Shown piece after piece: positions 7,580 to 16,257 of a stretch of 28,454 nucleotides of DNA. The DNA is taken from NCBI GenBank assembly GCA_002346545.1, contig DEAA01000017.1, positions 52,226 to 80,679 of the forward strand, written 5' to 3'. The position numbers and the translations under genes were made by a program. Under the pieces are notes generated by a model, which saw only the letters and a list, made by a program, of their open reading frames with translations, was not told the origin of the DNA and did not search any database. Position 1 is the first letter of the stretch. Every line of letters starts with the position of its first letter. The DNA is from Acidobacteria bacterium UBA2994 (GTDB taxonomy: Bacteria; Acidobacteriota; Vicinamibacteria; Vicinamibacterales; UBA8438).

Positions 7580-8359
7580 TTGAGTTCGATCGCCATCACA
7601 GACTTACTCGAAGCCGGCGCGCACTTCGGCCACCAGACCAAGCGGTGGAATCCGAAGATGAAGCCATACATCCTTGGCGCACGCAACGGCATCTACATCA
7701 TCGACCTCGCCAAGACGGCCGAGCTGTTTGAGAAGGCGGAGACCTACGTCCGCGATCTCGCCTCAGACGGTAAGACGGTCCTCTTCGTCGGTACCAAACG
7801 CCAGGCGCAGGATATAGTGGTCGAGGAAGCCCAGCGGTGCGGCATGTACTTCGTGAACCAGCGCTGGCTCGGCGGTTTGCTGACGAACTTCGTCACTATC
7901 CAGCGAAGCCTCGCTCGGCTCAAAGACCTGGAAGCGATGGCGGAGGACGGCCGCTACGATACCTTCTCGAAGAAAGAAATCGCCAGAATCGAGAAAGAGA
8001 AACGCAAGCTGCACAAGAACCTCGACGGCATTCGACACATGGCGAAGCTTCCAGACGCCATGTTCGTGGTTGACACCCGCAAGGAGAAGATCGCAGTCGA
8101 CGAGGCGCGCAAGCTCAAGATTCCAGTGATCGGCATCGTCGACAGTAACTGCGACCCAGACGACGTTGACTATGTCATTCCTGGCAACGACGACGCCTTG
8201 CGATCAATCCGGCTCTTCCTTTCGAAGATTGCGGATGCAGCCATTGCGGGCCGCGGCCTGCGCAACGAAGGTGGCCAGAGCGCACCGGGCGGCGACGAGA
8301 CTCCCGCCGCGCCTGCCGAAGAGCCAGAAGATTCGAAACCGGCCGCCTCACCGGCCTGA
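7580..8359 (+). CDS. rpsB: Small ribosomal subunit protein uS2
   Basis: A 259-aa S2 protein of the 30S subunit. It contains [52 protein letters not shown], and [22 protein letters not shown] followed by [14 protein letters not shown]. The C-terminal 35 residues are a low-complexity Ala/Pro/Glu extension. The start codon is TTG, four bases after a GGAGG. It follows rpsI by 11 bases and is followed by a 115-base gap holding a hairpin before tsf. Confidence 0.97.
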   Translation: MSSIAITDLLEAGAHFGHQTKRWNPKMKPYILGARNGIYIIDLAKTAELFEKAETYVRDLASDGKTVLFVGTKRQAQDIVVEEAQRCGMYFVNQRWLGGLLTNFVTIQRSLARLKDLEAMAEDGRYDTFSKKEIARIEKEKRKLHKNLDGIRHMAKLPDAMFVVDTRKEKIAVDEARKLKIPVIGIVDSNCDPDDVDYVIPGNDDALRSIRLFLSKIADAAIAGRGLRNEGGQSAPGGDETPAAPAEEPEDSKPAASPA

Positions 8360-8378
8360 CCCATTCGCACGCCCGCCG

Positions 8379-8400
8379 AGGCGAAGGCCGTTATTCGCCT
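8379..8400 (+). terminator. Hairpin in the rpsB-tsf gap, possible attenuator
   Basis: AGGCGAA and TTCGCCT pair perfectly over seven bases around an eight-base loop, 20 bases after the rpsB stop. No U-run follows, so it would be a weak terminator at best. The E. coli rpsB-tsf gap also holds an attenuator, which makes partial termination or RNA processing a reasonable reading. Confidence 0.45.
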
Positions 8401-8474
8401 GCGCTTCTGCTGTACACCGCACCTTCTCACCTACTGCAACGACCGCGCCTCTGGCGCCCTGAGGACTCCGACAT

Positions 8475-9077
8475 ATGGGTATTTCTGCCATCGAGGTCAA
8501 ACAGCTCCGCGACAAGACCGGAGCTGGGTTCATGGACTGTAAATCGGCCCTGGCCGAAGCCAACGGCGACGTTGAGCAAGCCATTACTATCCTGCGCAAG
8601 CGCGGGATTGCCAAGGCCGAAAAGCGGTCGGGCCGAAGCACCAGCGAGGGCGTCGTCGGCAGCTACATCCACATGGGCGGCAAGGTCGGCGTGCTGGTCG
8701 AGGTGGGCTGCGAATCGGATTTCGTCGCACGCACTGACGAGTTCCAGCAACTTGTGCGCGAGATTGCCATGCACATCGCGGCCGCCAATCCCCAGGTCGT
8801 AACGCGAGACGAAGTGTCCGAAGCGGACGTCGAACGTGAAAAGATCATCTTCCGCGCCCAATTCGAGAACTCGAACAAGCCAGCCGACGTGGTCGAAAAG
8901 ATCGTCGAGGGCAAGATGAACAGTTACTACCAGCAGGTAGTGCTGCTCGACCAGCCGTCGATTCGCGACCCGAAGACCTCCGTGCAGGATCTAGTCACTG
9001 CCGCCATCGCGAAGATGGGTGAGAACATCACCATCTCGCGGTTCGCCCGCTTCAAGATCGGCGAATCGGACAGCTAG
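8475..9077 (+). CDS. tsf: Translation elongation factor Ts (short form)
   Basis: EF-Ts exchanges GDP for GTP on EF-Tu. The 200-aa protein begins with a UBA-like domain (VKQLRDKTGAGFMDCKSALAE, then GDVEQAITILRKRG). It carries the EF-Tu-contact motif as ESDFVAR (commonly TDFVAR), and ends with a dimerisation region (VEGKMNSYYQQVVLLDQPSI). It belongs to the compact class of about 200 aa, not the 280-aa enterobacterial form. GAGG lies about ten bases before ATG 8475. Confidence 0.97.
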   Translation: MGISAIEVKQLRDKTGAGFMDCKSALAEANGDVEQAITILRKRGIAKAEKRSGRSTSEGVVGSYIHMGGKVGVLVEVGCESDFVARTDEFQQLVREIAMHIAAANPQVVTRDEVSEADVEREKIIFRAQFENSNKPADVVEKIVEGKMNSYYQQVVLLDQPSIRDPKTSVQDLVTAAIAKMGENITISRFARFKIGESDS

Positions 9078-9101
9078 CCGGGGCCCGGGTCGACCACCGG
9101 G

Positions 9102-9107
9102 TATAAT
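9102..9107 (+). promoter_or_regulatory. Candidate -10 box for pyrH, near-leaderless
   Basis: A consensus TATAAT sits only 11 bases before the pyrH ATG and no Shine-Dalgarno sequence follows. Initiation about seven bases downstream would give a 4-6 base leader. No good -35 is visible in the GC-rich sequence upstream, so the call rests on the -10 alone. Confidence 0.4.
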
Positions 9108-9118
9108 CCCCCCACTCG

Positions 9119-9835
9119 ATGGCTGACCCAGCCTACCGTCGCGTTCTCTTGAAACTGTCTGGCGAAGCGCTCATGGGTGAGCGCTCGTTCGGCATCGATC
9201 CTGCCGTCGCGGATCAGATCGCCGACGAAGTGGTAGAAGTGCGTCAGCTGGGCGTAGAGCTGGCCGTCGTGATCGGGGGCGGTAACATCTTTCGAGGCCT
9301 CGCTGGAAGCGCAAAGGGTATGGACCGGACGACGGCAGACAACATGGGAATGTTGGCTACGGTCATGAACGCGCTGGCTCTCAGTGACGCGCTCGAACGA
9401 CACGGTGCTAACACTCGGGTCCTGACCGCGATCGAGATGCGAACCGTCGCCGAACCATTCATCCGGCGCCGGGCGATTCGTCATCTCGAAAAAGGGCGAT
9501 TGGTCTTGTTCGCGGCCGGCACGGGCAACCCCTACTTCACGACTGACACCGCTGCGGCACTGCGGGCTATGGAGATCCACGCGGACGTGATCATGAAGGC
9601 CACCAAGGTCGATGGGATCTACACCGCTGACCCACTAACGGACCCGACTGCCACTCGTCTACCGTCGCTCTCTCACCTCGAAGTTCTGGAACGGCGACTG
9701 CACGTGATGGACGCCACCGCAATCTCCCTGTGCATGGACAATCAGCTACCGATCGTGGTTTTCGATCTCACGACTCCCGGTAACGTGCGGCGCGCGATCA
9801 TGGGTGAGCCGGTCGGCTCGATTGTCACGGCGTAG
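9119..9835 (+). CDS. pyrH: Uridylate (UMP) kinase PyrH
   Basis: PyrH phosphorylates UMP to UDP with ATP in pyrimidine nucleotide synthesis; it is a hexameric cytosolic enzyme of the amino-acid-kinase fold. The 238-aa protein shows [10 protein letters not shown] at the N-terminus, [49 protein letters not shown], and [13 protein letters not shown]. It lies in the conserved rpsB-tsf-pyrH-frr order, 41 bases after tsf. It has no visible ribosome-binding site, but a TATAAT is close to the start codon. Confidence 0.97.
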   Translation: MADPAYRRVLLKLSGEALMGERSFGIDPAVADQIADEVVEVRQLGVELAVVIGGGNIFRGLAGSAKGMDRTTADNMGMLATVMNALALSDALERHGANTRVLTAIEMRTVAEPFIRRRAIRHLEKGRLVLFAAGTGNPYFTTDTAAALRAMEIHADVIMKATKVDGIYTADPLTDPTATRLPSLSHLEVLERRLHVMDATAISLCMDNQLPIVVFDLTTPGNVRRAIMGEPVGSIVTA

Positions 9836-9866
9836 GACGCCGCGAGACGGATCAGAAAGGCACAAC

Positions 9867-10436
9867 ATGGACATTAGCAACGGCGCCAGTGCAATCGATG
9901 CGGCGCACAACGGGATGAAAGGGCAGGTAGAGCACGTCCGGCACGAGTTAACTGGCGTCCGGACCGGTCGCGCCTCCGTCGGTATCCTCGACTCAGTACG
10001 GGTCGAAGCATACGGCACACAGATGCCCCTCAATCAGGTAGCAACGCTGTCGGTCCCGGAACCAACCCTGATCGTGGCCAACCCGTTCGACCCCACCCAG
10101 ATCGCCGCCATCGAACGCGCCATCCAGGGTGCGAACCTGGGACTGAACCCGGCCAACGATGGCAAGGTCGTGCGGATCCCGGTGCCGCCGCTGACCGATG
10201 AGAGGCGAAAAGAGCTCTCGCGCATCGTCCACAACCTCGCGGAGGACGGCCGCAACGGGATCCGAGGCGTCCGACGTACTGTCAACGAAGCGCTCAAAAA
10301 GCTCCTCAAGGACCACCAGCTCTCGGAGGACGACGAGCGTCGCGCGCTCGACGACGTACAGAAGGTCACCGACGAGCATATCGCCCAGATTGACGGACTA
10401 CAGAAGGCCAAGGATTCGGAGCTTCTAGATCACTAA
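9867..10436 (+). CDS. frr: Ribosome recycling factor
   Basis: RRF works with EF-G to split post-termination ribosomes. The 189-aa protein is of normal length and contains HVRHELTGVRTGRAS, VEAYGTQMPLNQVATLSVPEP, and PLTDERRKELSRIVHNLAED. ATG 9867 has AGAAAGG six bases upstream; the frame is open further 5' (to 9804) but those codons overlap the pyrH end and are not RRF-like. The usual next genes (uppS, cdsA) are absent, and a threonine synthase-like gene follows. Confidence 0.97.
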   Translation: MDISNGASAIDAAHNGMKGQVEHVRHELTGVRTGRASVGILDSVRVEAYGTQMPLNQVATLSVPEPTLIVANPFDPTQIAAIERAIQGANLGLNPANDGKVVRIPVPPLTDERRKELSRIVHNLAEDGRNGIRGVRRTVNEALKKLLKDHQLSEDDERRALDDVQKVTDEHIAQIDGLQKAKDSELLDH

Positions 10437-10490
10437 ACATTGGGCTCTCGGCGGCGCGAGTCGTGCCAGCCGATGCAGCTCTCCTAGCGC

Positions 10491-11672
10491 GTGACTCTCC
10501 ACTTTCGGCTCGAGTGCTCGGTGCCGTGCGGCGCCGGACCGTTTGATGCGAACGAAATTCACCATCTGTGTAGCTGCGGCCGTCCACTACTCGCTCGCTA
10601 CAACTGGGAATATATCGAGCGCCAGTGGTCGAAGGATGCGCCCACGCATGGCGTGCGCTCGATGTGGCGCTATGCACCGGTGCTACCGATTGCCGAGGGC
10701 GTGCCCCCCGTCACTCTCGGGGAAGGCTGGACCCCGCTCTTCCATGCCCGGCGCCTGGGGGCGGACCTAGGACTATCACGGCTGTATGTGAAAGACGAGG
10801 CTCTGAACCCCACCAACTCGTTCAAGGCTCGGGGCATGTCAGCCGCCGTCACGCGGGCTCGTGATCTCGGAGCTACAACGCTGTCTGCGCCGTCGGCCGG
10901 CAACGCCGCCTGCGCCCTAGCCGCCTACAGCGCTGCCGCCGGTCTCACCAGTAAGGTTTTCATGCCACGCGACGTGAAATTGCCTTTCATCCACGAATGC
11001 CGGCTCCACGGAGCGGAGGTGACGCTTGTGGATGGTCTCATCACCGATGCGGGACGGATCGCGGCCGAGCACGGCCGACCGCTCGGCTGGTATGACGTCT
11101 CTACGCTCAAAGAACCGTTCCGGACCGAAGGCAAGAAAACGATGGGCTACGAGATCGCCGAACAGCTCGGCTGGACCTGGCCTCACTGGATCATTTATCC
11201 CACCGGCGGTGGCACCGGCATCGTAGGCATCTGGAAGGCGTGTGAAGAGCTGGAGCGCTTGGGTTGGGTCAGCGGTCCACGCCCCCGGCTGGTCTCGGTA
11301 CAGGCCACCGGATGCGCGCCCATCGTCCGTGCGTTCGATCGGGGCACTGAGACAGCAGAGCCCTGGGCCGATGCCACCACTGTCGCCGACGGCCTCCGTG
11401 TACCCGCCGCAGTTGGCGACATGCTCGTGCTCAGGGCACTGCGCGAGAGTGGCGGCAGCGCGCTCGCGGTGACCGACGAGGAGATGGTCACCGGAATGCG
11501 GGCCCTCGGACAGCGCGAGGGAATCGGAGCCGCGCCGGAGGGAGGCGCTACGGTCGCGGCCCTTCGACACCTGCGAAACGTCGGCACCATCGGCGACGAC
11601 GACCGCGTTGTGCTGCTCAACACCGGTGGTTCTCTGAAGTACCTCGACGTCCTGGAAGCACCGTCGTCCTAG
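10491..11672 (+). CDS. Threonine synthase-like PLP enzyme (paralogue 1)
   Basis: A 393-aa fold-type II PLP enzyme resembling threonine synthase, which converts O-phosphohomoserine to threonine. The N-terminus has four cysteines in a ribbon-like layout (ECSVPC near residue 10, CSC near residue 29), as in zinc-ribbon ThrC forms. The PLP lysine is in NPTNSFKARGM, the substrate-binding loop is SAGNAACALAAY, the phosphate-binding glycine loop is PTGGGTG, and the end has LLNTGGSLKYLD. GTG 10491 is the first possible start because TAG lies two codons upstream; no clear ribosome-binding site is present. It differs strongly from the second ThrC at 12341. It may have a different substrate. Confidence 0.82.
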   Translation: MTLHFRLECSVPCGAGPFDANEIHHLCSCGRPLLARYNWEYIERQWSKDAPTHGVRSMWRYAPVLPIAEGVPPVTLGEGWTPLFHARRLGADLGLSRLYVKDEALNPTNSFKARGMSAAVTRARDLGATTLSAPSAGNAACALAAYSAAAGLTSKVFMPRDVKLPFIHECRLHGAEVTLVDGLITDAGRIAAEHGRPLGWYDVSTLKEPFRTEGKKTMGYEIAEQLGWTWPHWIIYPTGGGTGIVGIWKACEELERLGWVSGPRPRLVSVQATGCAPIVRAFDRGTETAEPWADATTVADGLRVPAAVGDMLVLRALRESGGSALAVTDEEMVTGMRALGQREGIGAAPEGGATVAALRHLRNVGTIGDDDRVVLLNTGGSLKYLDVLEAPSS

Positions 11673-11701
11673 CGAGCCAGGCACGCTCCACCCCCACTCG
11701 A

Positions 11702-11731
11702 TTGCGGCCTCCGACCGGTGGCGTGTAAAAT
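11702..11731 (+). promoter_or_regulatory. Promoter of tRNA-Ala
   Basis: TTGCGG (11702-11707) and TAAAAT (11726-11731) are 18 bases apart, with TG just before the -10. Transcription from about 11738 would give a 45-base 5' leader to the tRNA, containing a six-pair hairpin (GCCCAG/CTGGGC at 11744-11763). Confidence 0.5.
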
Positions 11732-11782
11732 CGGCGACTGCGTGCCCAGCTCAGAACCTGGGCCCTGTACACCCTTCCCCGG

Positions 11783-11858
<76 letters not shown>

Positions 11859-12329
11859 TCCATCGATCTGCTCCCCGTCACTAGGCGTCTTCGGTCGTTG
11901 CCACCAGCCCAAGTCGTCTGAGCCGAAACCTCGCCATCATCCGGATAGCGTGGCGCGTCCGCTCACGGGCCTGCCCGGGCAGGCTTTCCCTCCGCTCCTA
12001 AGTGGACCAGTCTCATCTGACGGCTTCATTCATGACCCCCGCCGAGAAACGCTGGCAGGGTAACGGTGACAGGATGCGTGCGCCGACCGCATGCCCGTCT
12101 CGTTTCAGCGTGCTCGAACGGATTCATCGTCGAATCCGTCCATAAACAACCGCCCGGCAACCGCCTCTCATTACATTGAACTAGCCGGCAGCACCCACCT
12201 CAGACCAGGCCTCGCGGCCAGGTCGGCGACCCGGTCAACGGAACTGAAACTCCTATCAACCGGCAGCGATACGCTCAACTCCAACCGCCGAGAGGAACGC
12301 CACTGGCGGAACAGTCGGCTCGACTGCGG
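11859..12329. other. 470-base gap between tRNA-Ala and threonine synthase 2
   Basis: No convincing protein-coding frame: the open frames here have no recognisable similarity and overlap known genes only at their ends. It contains the palindrome at 11969-11984 described separately and a weakly AT-richer stretch near 12121-12180. No integrase or tRNA-end direct repeat was noticed, so I see no sign that the tRNA serves as an attachment site. Confidence 0.5.
11969..11987 (+). terminator. Possible terminator after tRNA-Ala
   Basis: A perfect 16-base palindrome can fold as GCCTGC, loop CCGG, GCAGGC, followed by TTT. It lies 110 bases after the tRNA. The stem is strong but the T-run is short, so termination is uncertain. 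Confidence 0.35.
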
Positions 12330-12335
12330 TATAAA
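12330..12335 (+). promoter_or_regulatory. -10 box abutting the start of threonine synthase 2 (leaderless mRNA)
   Basis: TATAAA ends five bases before the ATG at 12341. A start point about seven bases after the -10 falls on the start codon itself. The purine run AGAGGA directly touches the ATG, too close to act as a Shine-Dalgarno site. No clear -35 is seen. Confidence 0.45.
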
Positions 12336-12340
12336 GAGGA

Positions 12341-13669
12341 ATGGCTTATCGCGCGGTGTTTCGCTGTATCGCCGGGTGTCCCGGCGAACACTCCCTCTGG
12401 ACTCCAATCTACCGCTGTCCGACCTGTGGCGATCTGCTCGAGGTGTGTCACGACCTCGGCGCCCTGAAGGATCGCTCCGCCATTGCCTGGATGCGGCTGT
12501 TTGACGAGCGCTACAAGCGCACCACCTGGCCCTACGGCTCGTCGGTTTGGGGCAAGAAGGAATGGGTCTGCCCCGATGTCCGAGACGAGGCAGTGGTGTC
12601 GATGGATGAGGGGGGCTCCAACCTCTTCTGGGCAGAGCGGTTCGGGCGCGATCTCGGAATGCAGGACCTGTGGGTCAAGCTGTGTGGGAACTCTCACACC
12701 GGCTCGTTCAAGGACCTCGGGATGACCGTCCTGGTGTCGGTTGTGCGTCAGATCATCCAGGACGGCGGAAACATTCGCGCCGTTGCCTGCGCCTCAACCG
12801 GCGACACGTCGGCTTCACTCGCCGCCTACGCGGCCGCCGGTGACATCCCGGCCATCGTACTGCTCCCCCGCGGAAAGGTATCGACCGCCCAGTTGCTCCA
12901 GCCAGTCGCCAACGGCGCGCTCGTTCTCGCGCTCGACACGGACTTCGACGGGTGCATGGCGATAGTGCAGCGGTTAAGCCAGGACGACGGTATCTATCTA
13001 GCCAACTCGATGAACAGCCTCAGACTCGAGGGCCAGAAGACGGTGGCCGTCGAGATCGTACAGCAGCTCGACTGGCAAATTCCGGACGTGGTGATCATCC
13101 CGGGCGGCAATCTCGGAAACGTTAGTGCACTCGGCGCGGGGTTCGAGCTGATGGCCGAGCTGGGATTGATCGATAAGCAGCCCCAAATCGTCGTCGCACA
13201 GGCTGCAGCCGCCAACCCGCTGTATCTCGCCTACACCCGAGGCTGGGAGTTCGAGGCAGTGGCGGCCCAACCAACCCAAGCCTCCGCCATCCAGATCGGG
13301 AACCCGGTGTCGGTCCAGAAGGCGATCCGCACCCTCAAGCGCCATCACGGCATCGTGGAGCAGGCTACCGAGGCCGAGCTTGCCGAAGCCTCGGCGCGCG
13401 CCGACCGCACCGGGATGTACAACTGCCCTCATACAGGGGTCGCACTAGCGGCATTGATCAAGCTGCGTGAACGGGGCCTGATTGACGCCTCGTCACGCGT
13501 GGTCGTGGTCTCGACGGCCAGCGGGCTGAAGTTCACTGACTTCAAGCTGGGCTATCACGAGGACGGCCTGCCTGGCGTGACGCCCGAGCACGCGAACACC
13601 CCCGTCGAGCTTCCCAACGACTACGACTCGGTGCGAAAGGCCATTGACCAGCACGCCGGCGCGCACTAG
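12341..13669 (+). CDS. thrC: Threonine synthase (paralogue 2)
   Basis: A 442-aa PLP enzyme making threonine from O-phosphohomoserine. The N-terminal zinc-ribbon-like part has C-x3-C (RCIAGC) and CPTC cysteines. The PLP lysine is in [11 protein letters not shown], the asparagine/serine loop is [15 protein letters not shown], then [32 protein letters not shown] and a C-terminal [12 protein letters not shown]. Length and motif order fit the bacterial ThrC class of about 440-480 aa, so I assign the canonical role to this copy. Its stop shares the palindrome CTAG with the stop of the convergent broken ilvA gene. Confidence 0.9.
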   Translation: MAYRAVFRCIAGCPGEHSLWTPIYRCPTCGDLLEVCHDLGALKDRSAIAWMRLFDERYKRTTWPYGSSVWGKKEWVCPDVRDEAVVSMDEGGSNLFWAERFGRDLGMQDLWVKLCGNSHTGSFKDLGMTVLVSVVRQIIQDGGNIRAVACASTGDTSASLAAYAAAGDIPAIVLLPRGKVSTAQLLQPVANGALVLALDTDFDGCMAIVQRLSQDDGIYLANSMNSLRLEGQKTVAVEIVQQLDWQIPDVVIIPGGNLGNVSALGAGFELMAELGLIDKQPQIVVAQAAAANPLYLAYTRGWEFEAVAAQPTQASAIQIGNPVSVQKAIRTLKRHHGIVEQATEAELAEASARADRTGMYNCPHTGVALAALIKLRERGLIDASSRVVVVSTASGLKFTDFKLGYHEDGLPGVTPEHANTPVELPNDYDSVRKAIDQHAGAH

Positions 13670-14824
13670 CCGAGAAACATCTCGTAGGCGGGATTTCTGC
13701 CTTGCAACTCGAAGCGGTAGCCCAGCTGATCGAGGAAGGCCTGGAATGCATCCTCGTCCTCGTGGGACACCTCAAACGCGGCCAGCACGCGGCCGAAGTC
13801 GGCCCCATGGTTGCAGAGCAGAATACCCGGAAGGCGCCAGGACGCTGCCGGAATGGTCACCCCGAAGACCGCCTCTCGCGCCTCCCCTAACTCGGCCCGC
13901 TCGCGCAGCCGGTCGAAGTTCATGTTGGCGCCGCTCAGCACCGCCACCAGCCGCTCAACCGGCGTCTCCAAGTCGGCCGCCCAGCGCTTCATCCCGGCGA
14001 CCGAGAGCGCCCCAGCAGGTTCCATGACAGCAGGGGTGTCATCGTAAATATCTTTGATGGCGGCGCAGATCTCATCGTTGGTCACCCGCACCACTAAATC
14101 GACCCTATCGCGCGCCACCTCAAACGCGGTGGCGCCCACCTGCTCGAGCTCGACGCGCCGCCCTTCCTCCAAAGAGCGGTAGAGGGCGTCCGCGTCCATC
14201 GACTCCACCCCGATCACGAGCACTTCCGGCATCAACGCCTTGACGTAGGCGGCGATCCCCCCGATTAGCCCTCCCCCACCGACTGGCACGAACACCGCGT
14301 CGAGTCGCCCGTGGCACTGACGTCGAATCTCGTCCGCGATGGTCCCCTGCCCTGCCATGACCAGGGGATCGTCGAAGGGATGCACCGGGACCCGACCCTC
14401 CTTGGCCGCCCGCTCTTCCGCGCGACGCTCAGCCGCGGCATAGTCGTCGCCGGCCAGCTCTACTGTGACGCCGAAAGGTCTCACCGCCTCCACCTTGATG
14501 CGTGGGGTCGTTCGAGGCATCACGACCACGGCCGGCCCGCGCCGAGAACGCAACCCCCTGGGCATGATTGCCCGCGCTCGCACAGATCACGCCACGGGCA
14601 CGTTCGGCATCCGTCAAATGGGCGATCCGGTTGTAGGCGCCCCGAAGCTTGAAGCTGAATACTGGCTGGAGATCCTCACGCTTGAGCAGGACCTCCGCTC
14701 TCAGCCGGGACGACAGCCCCGGTGCGACATCGAGAGGCGTCTCCCGCGCCACATCGTAGACCCGGCTACGTAGGATGTCTCGAAGAAGCCGTTCGACAGG
14801 GTCTTCTGACGACGGGAACGGCAT
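13666..14824 (-). pseudogene. ilvA: Threonine dehydratase (threonine ammonia-lyase), broken by several indels
   Basis: Biosynthetic IlvA deaminates threonine to 2-oxobutyrate for isoleucine. The N-terminal part (from ATG 14824) has the PLP lysine in [13 protein letters not shown] and [14 protein letters not shown], then loses frame near 14535. The rest continues in another frame from [17 protein letters not shown] through the PVGGGGLIGG loop to LSGANMNFDRLRE. A second defect lies in the C-terminal ACT region. After VTIP the expected RPGAFRVFCSA is found only in the +1 frame (from about 13847). The original frame returns at NHGADFGRVLAAFEV (about 13812), with at least a dozen residues missing between. 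So there are at least three separate indels, which argues against one sequencing error. It is convergent with thrC and divergent from the FmdB gene. Confidence 0.85.
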
Positions 14825-14834
14825 CGGAGCTTCA

Positions 14835-14843
14835 TGTTATGAT
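14835..14843 (+). promoter_or_regulatory. Extended -10 promoter for the FmdB-type gene
   Basis: TG-T-TATGAT matches an extended -10, which needs little or no -35. It ends 17 bases before ATG 14861, giving a leader of about 11 bases without a ribosome-binding site. It lies in the 36-base gap divergent from ilvA. Confidence 0.45.
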
Positions 14844-14860
14844 CGGGCCGAGACACTCTT

Positions 14861-15085
14861 ATGCCGATCTACGAGTATCGGTGTCGCGACTGCGACCACG
14901 ACTTTGAGGCTCTGGTGCGAGGCCGCCGGATGCCGGTGTGTCCAGCCTGCGACAGCGACGCCCTGCATAGGCGTCAGTCGGCGTTCGCCGTCGGCGGGAC
15001 CTCGATTACTGTACCGGCCCACACGGGCGGATCCTGTGGCACTTGCGGGGACCCGCGCGGCCCGGGTGCCTGTTCGATCAACTGA
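14861..15085 (+). CDS. FmdB-family zinc-ribbon protein
   Basis: A 74-aa protein of the FmdB/CxxC_CxxC_SSSS regulatory family. It begins MPIYEYRCRDCDHDFE, has a second knuckle CPACDS, and so could hold one zinc ion with four cysteines. A Cys/Gly-rich tail follows (GSCGTCG, then GACS). Function in the family is poorly known; some members are annotated as putative regulators. It is the first gene of a plus-strand run with the rhodanese-like, LolA and secretin genes. Confidence 0.85.
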   Translation: MPIYEYRCRDCDHDFEALVRGRRMPVCPACDSDALHRRQSAFAVGGTSITVPAHTGGSCGTCGDPRGPGACSIN

Positions 15086-15132
15086 CGGAACCGGGCTCGT
15101 CGTACCCGCCGTTCCGAGAGGATATTCACCAG

Positions 15133-15507
15133 ATGTCGGTGCCGCGAATTTCCAAGGAAGACCTCAAGGACCTACTCGAGGGGGACACCCCCAACGCCCC
15201 GGTCATCCTCGATGCCCGGCTCAAGTACCCCTACGAGCACAGCACTGTGACCCTACCCGGAGCCGTTCGTATCGACCCCGACGCGCTGGATGCCTCTGGG
15301 TTGTCGACCGATCGCGATATCGTGGCCTACGATTCCGACCCGGAAGAGTTGGTTAGCGCCCGCGTCGCCTCGGCTCTGATCCGGCAGGGCTATCGAGCCA
15401 GCGCGCTAGCCGGTGGCCTCCCCGAGTGGACTACAGCTAAGTTCCCTATCGACGAGAAGGACGCGCCCAAGCAGGCCCCACCAAAGGCTGGCGGCCTGAA
15501 GGGCTGA
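15133..15507 (+). CDS. Rhodanese-like domain protein lacking the active-site cysteine
   Basis: A 124-aa single-domain rhodanese fold. It shows VILDARLKYPYEHSTVTLPGAVRI (the family's DvR...H-I-x-G-A region), SARVASALIRQGY and LAGGLPEWTTAKFPID. The active-site loop should begin with Cys after the IVxY strand; here it reads IVAYDSDPEE with Asp67 in that place, so sulfur transfer is not expected. The protein may act by binding alone. ATG 15133 is preferred over an upstream in-frame ATG because GAGAGGA lies ten bases before it. The tail is Lys/Pro/Gly-rich and disordered-looking. Confidence 0.82.
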   Translation: MSVPRISKEDLKDLLEGDTPNAPVILDARLKYPYEHSTVTLPGAVRIDPDALDASGLSTDRDIVAYDSDPEELVSARVASALIRQGYRASALAGGLPEWTTAKFPIDEKDAPKQAPPKAGGLKG

Positions 15508-15561
15508 CCGAGACAGAGTCCGGCCCACTCCACCAAAACCAGCGCCGGACGAGGCGCCGTA

Positions 15562-16257
15562 ATGTTTGCCGCGACCGCTCCTTGGTCGATCTCTCTCGCG
15601 CTGTTCCTCGGGTGGCTGACGCCTGCATTCGTAACTGCCCAGGCCAGCGACCGAACGGCCGCTCAGGTCCAAGCCGATCTCGAAACACGAAACGCGCTGG
15701 TCGTGGACTTCACCGCCGACTTCGTCCAGACCTATGAAGGCGGCATGCTTCGAAGCCGTCTCGTCGAACGCGGTACGGTGCGAATCAAACGACCAGGGTT
15801 GATGCGCTGGGACTACCTTGACCCCGAACCCAAGGTCTATCTAGCCGACGGCGAACAGTTCTATTCCTATCTGGAGCTCGATGCTCAGGTCATCGTGGGC
15901 GCCATGCCGTCACTCGACGAAGCGGCCACGGCAATGCAGTTCCTGGCCGGTGCCGGGAGCATCGTGGACGACTTCACAGCTGCCTTCGACGCCGTGGACA
16001 ACCAGCCAGCGAATACTATCGCGCTCCGGCTGGACCCAATCCGGAGCGAGCGCGACTTCGAATTTCTCGTGGTCGTTCTCGACCAGGACACGCTAGCGAT
16101 CCGCCAGCTCGTGGCCCACGACTTCGGAGGCGGCGTTTCAATTTATCAGTTCGCGAATCTGCAGGAGAACACCGGATTGACCGATAGTCCATTCAGATTT
16201 GACGTCCCGGCTGGAACCAATGTCATTGCAATTAATGAAACAAGCGCCGCGCGCTAG
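15562..16257 (+). CDS. lolA: LolA-type outer-membrane lipoprotein carrier
   Basis: A 231-aa secreted protein. LolA carries lipoproteins from the LolCDE complex across the periplasm to the outer membrane. A signal peptide (residues 1-27, likely cut after AQA) precedes a half-barrel domain with DFTADFVQTYEGG, ERGTVRIKRPGLMRWDY and PEPKVYLADGEQFYSYLE, which are LolA hallmarks. GAGG lies about eight bases upstream of ATG 15562. Its last 23 bases overlap the next gene, a secretin-type lipoprotein, so the two are translationally linked. A LolA-like relative devoted to that lipoprotein is possible. Confidence 0.85.
   Translation: MFAATAPWSISLALFLGWLTPAFVTAQASDRTAAQVQADLETRNALVVDFTADFVQTYEGGMLRSRLVERGTVRIKRPGLMRWDYLDPEPKVYLADGEQFYSYLELDAQVIVGAMPSLDEAATAMQFLAGAGSIVDDFTAAFDAVDNQPANTIALRLDPIRSERDFEFLVVVLDQDTLAIRQLVAHDFGGGVSIYQFANLQENTGLTDSPFRFDVPAGTNVIAINETSAAR

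Noticed and set aside
12091..12504. 137-codon plus-strand frame upstream of threonine synthase 2
   Set aside because: Its end overlaps thrC in another frame, the product is Arg/Ser-rich and unrecognisable, and the start has no ribosome-binding site.
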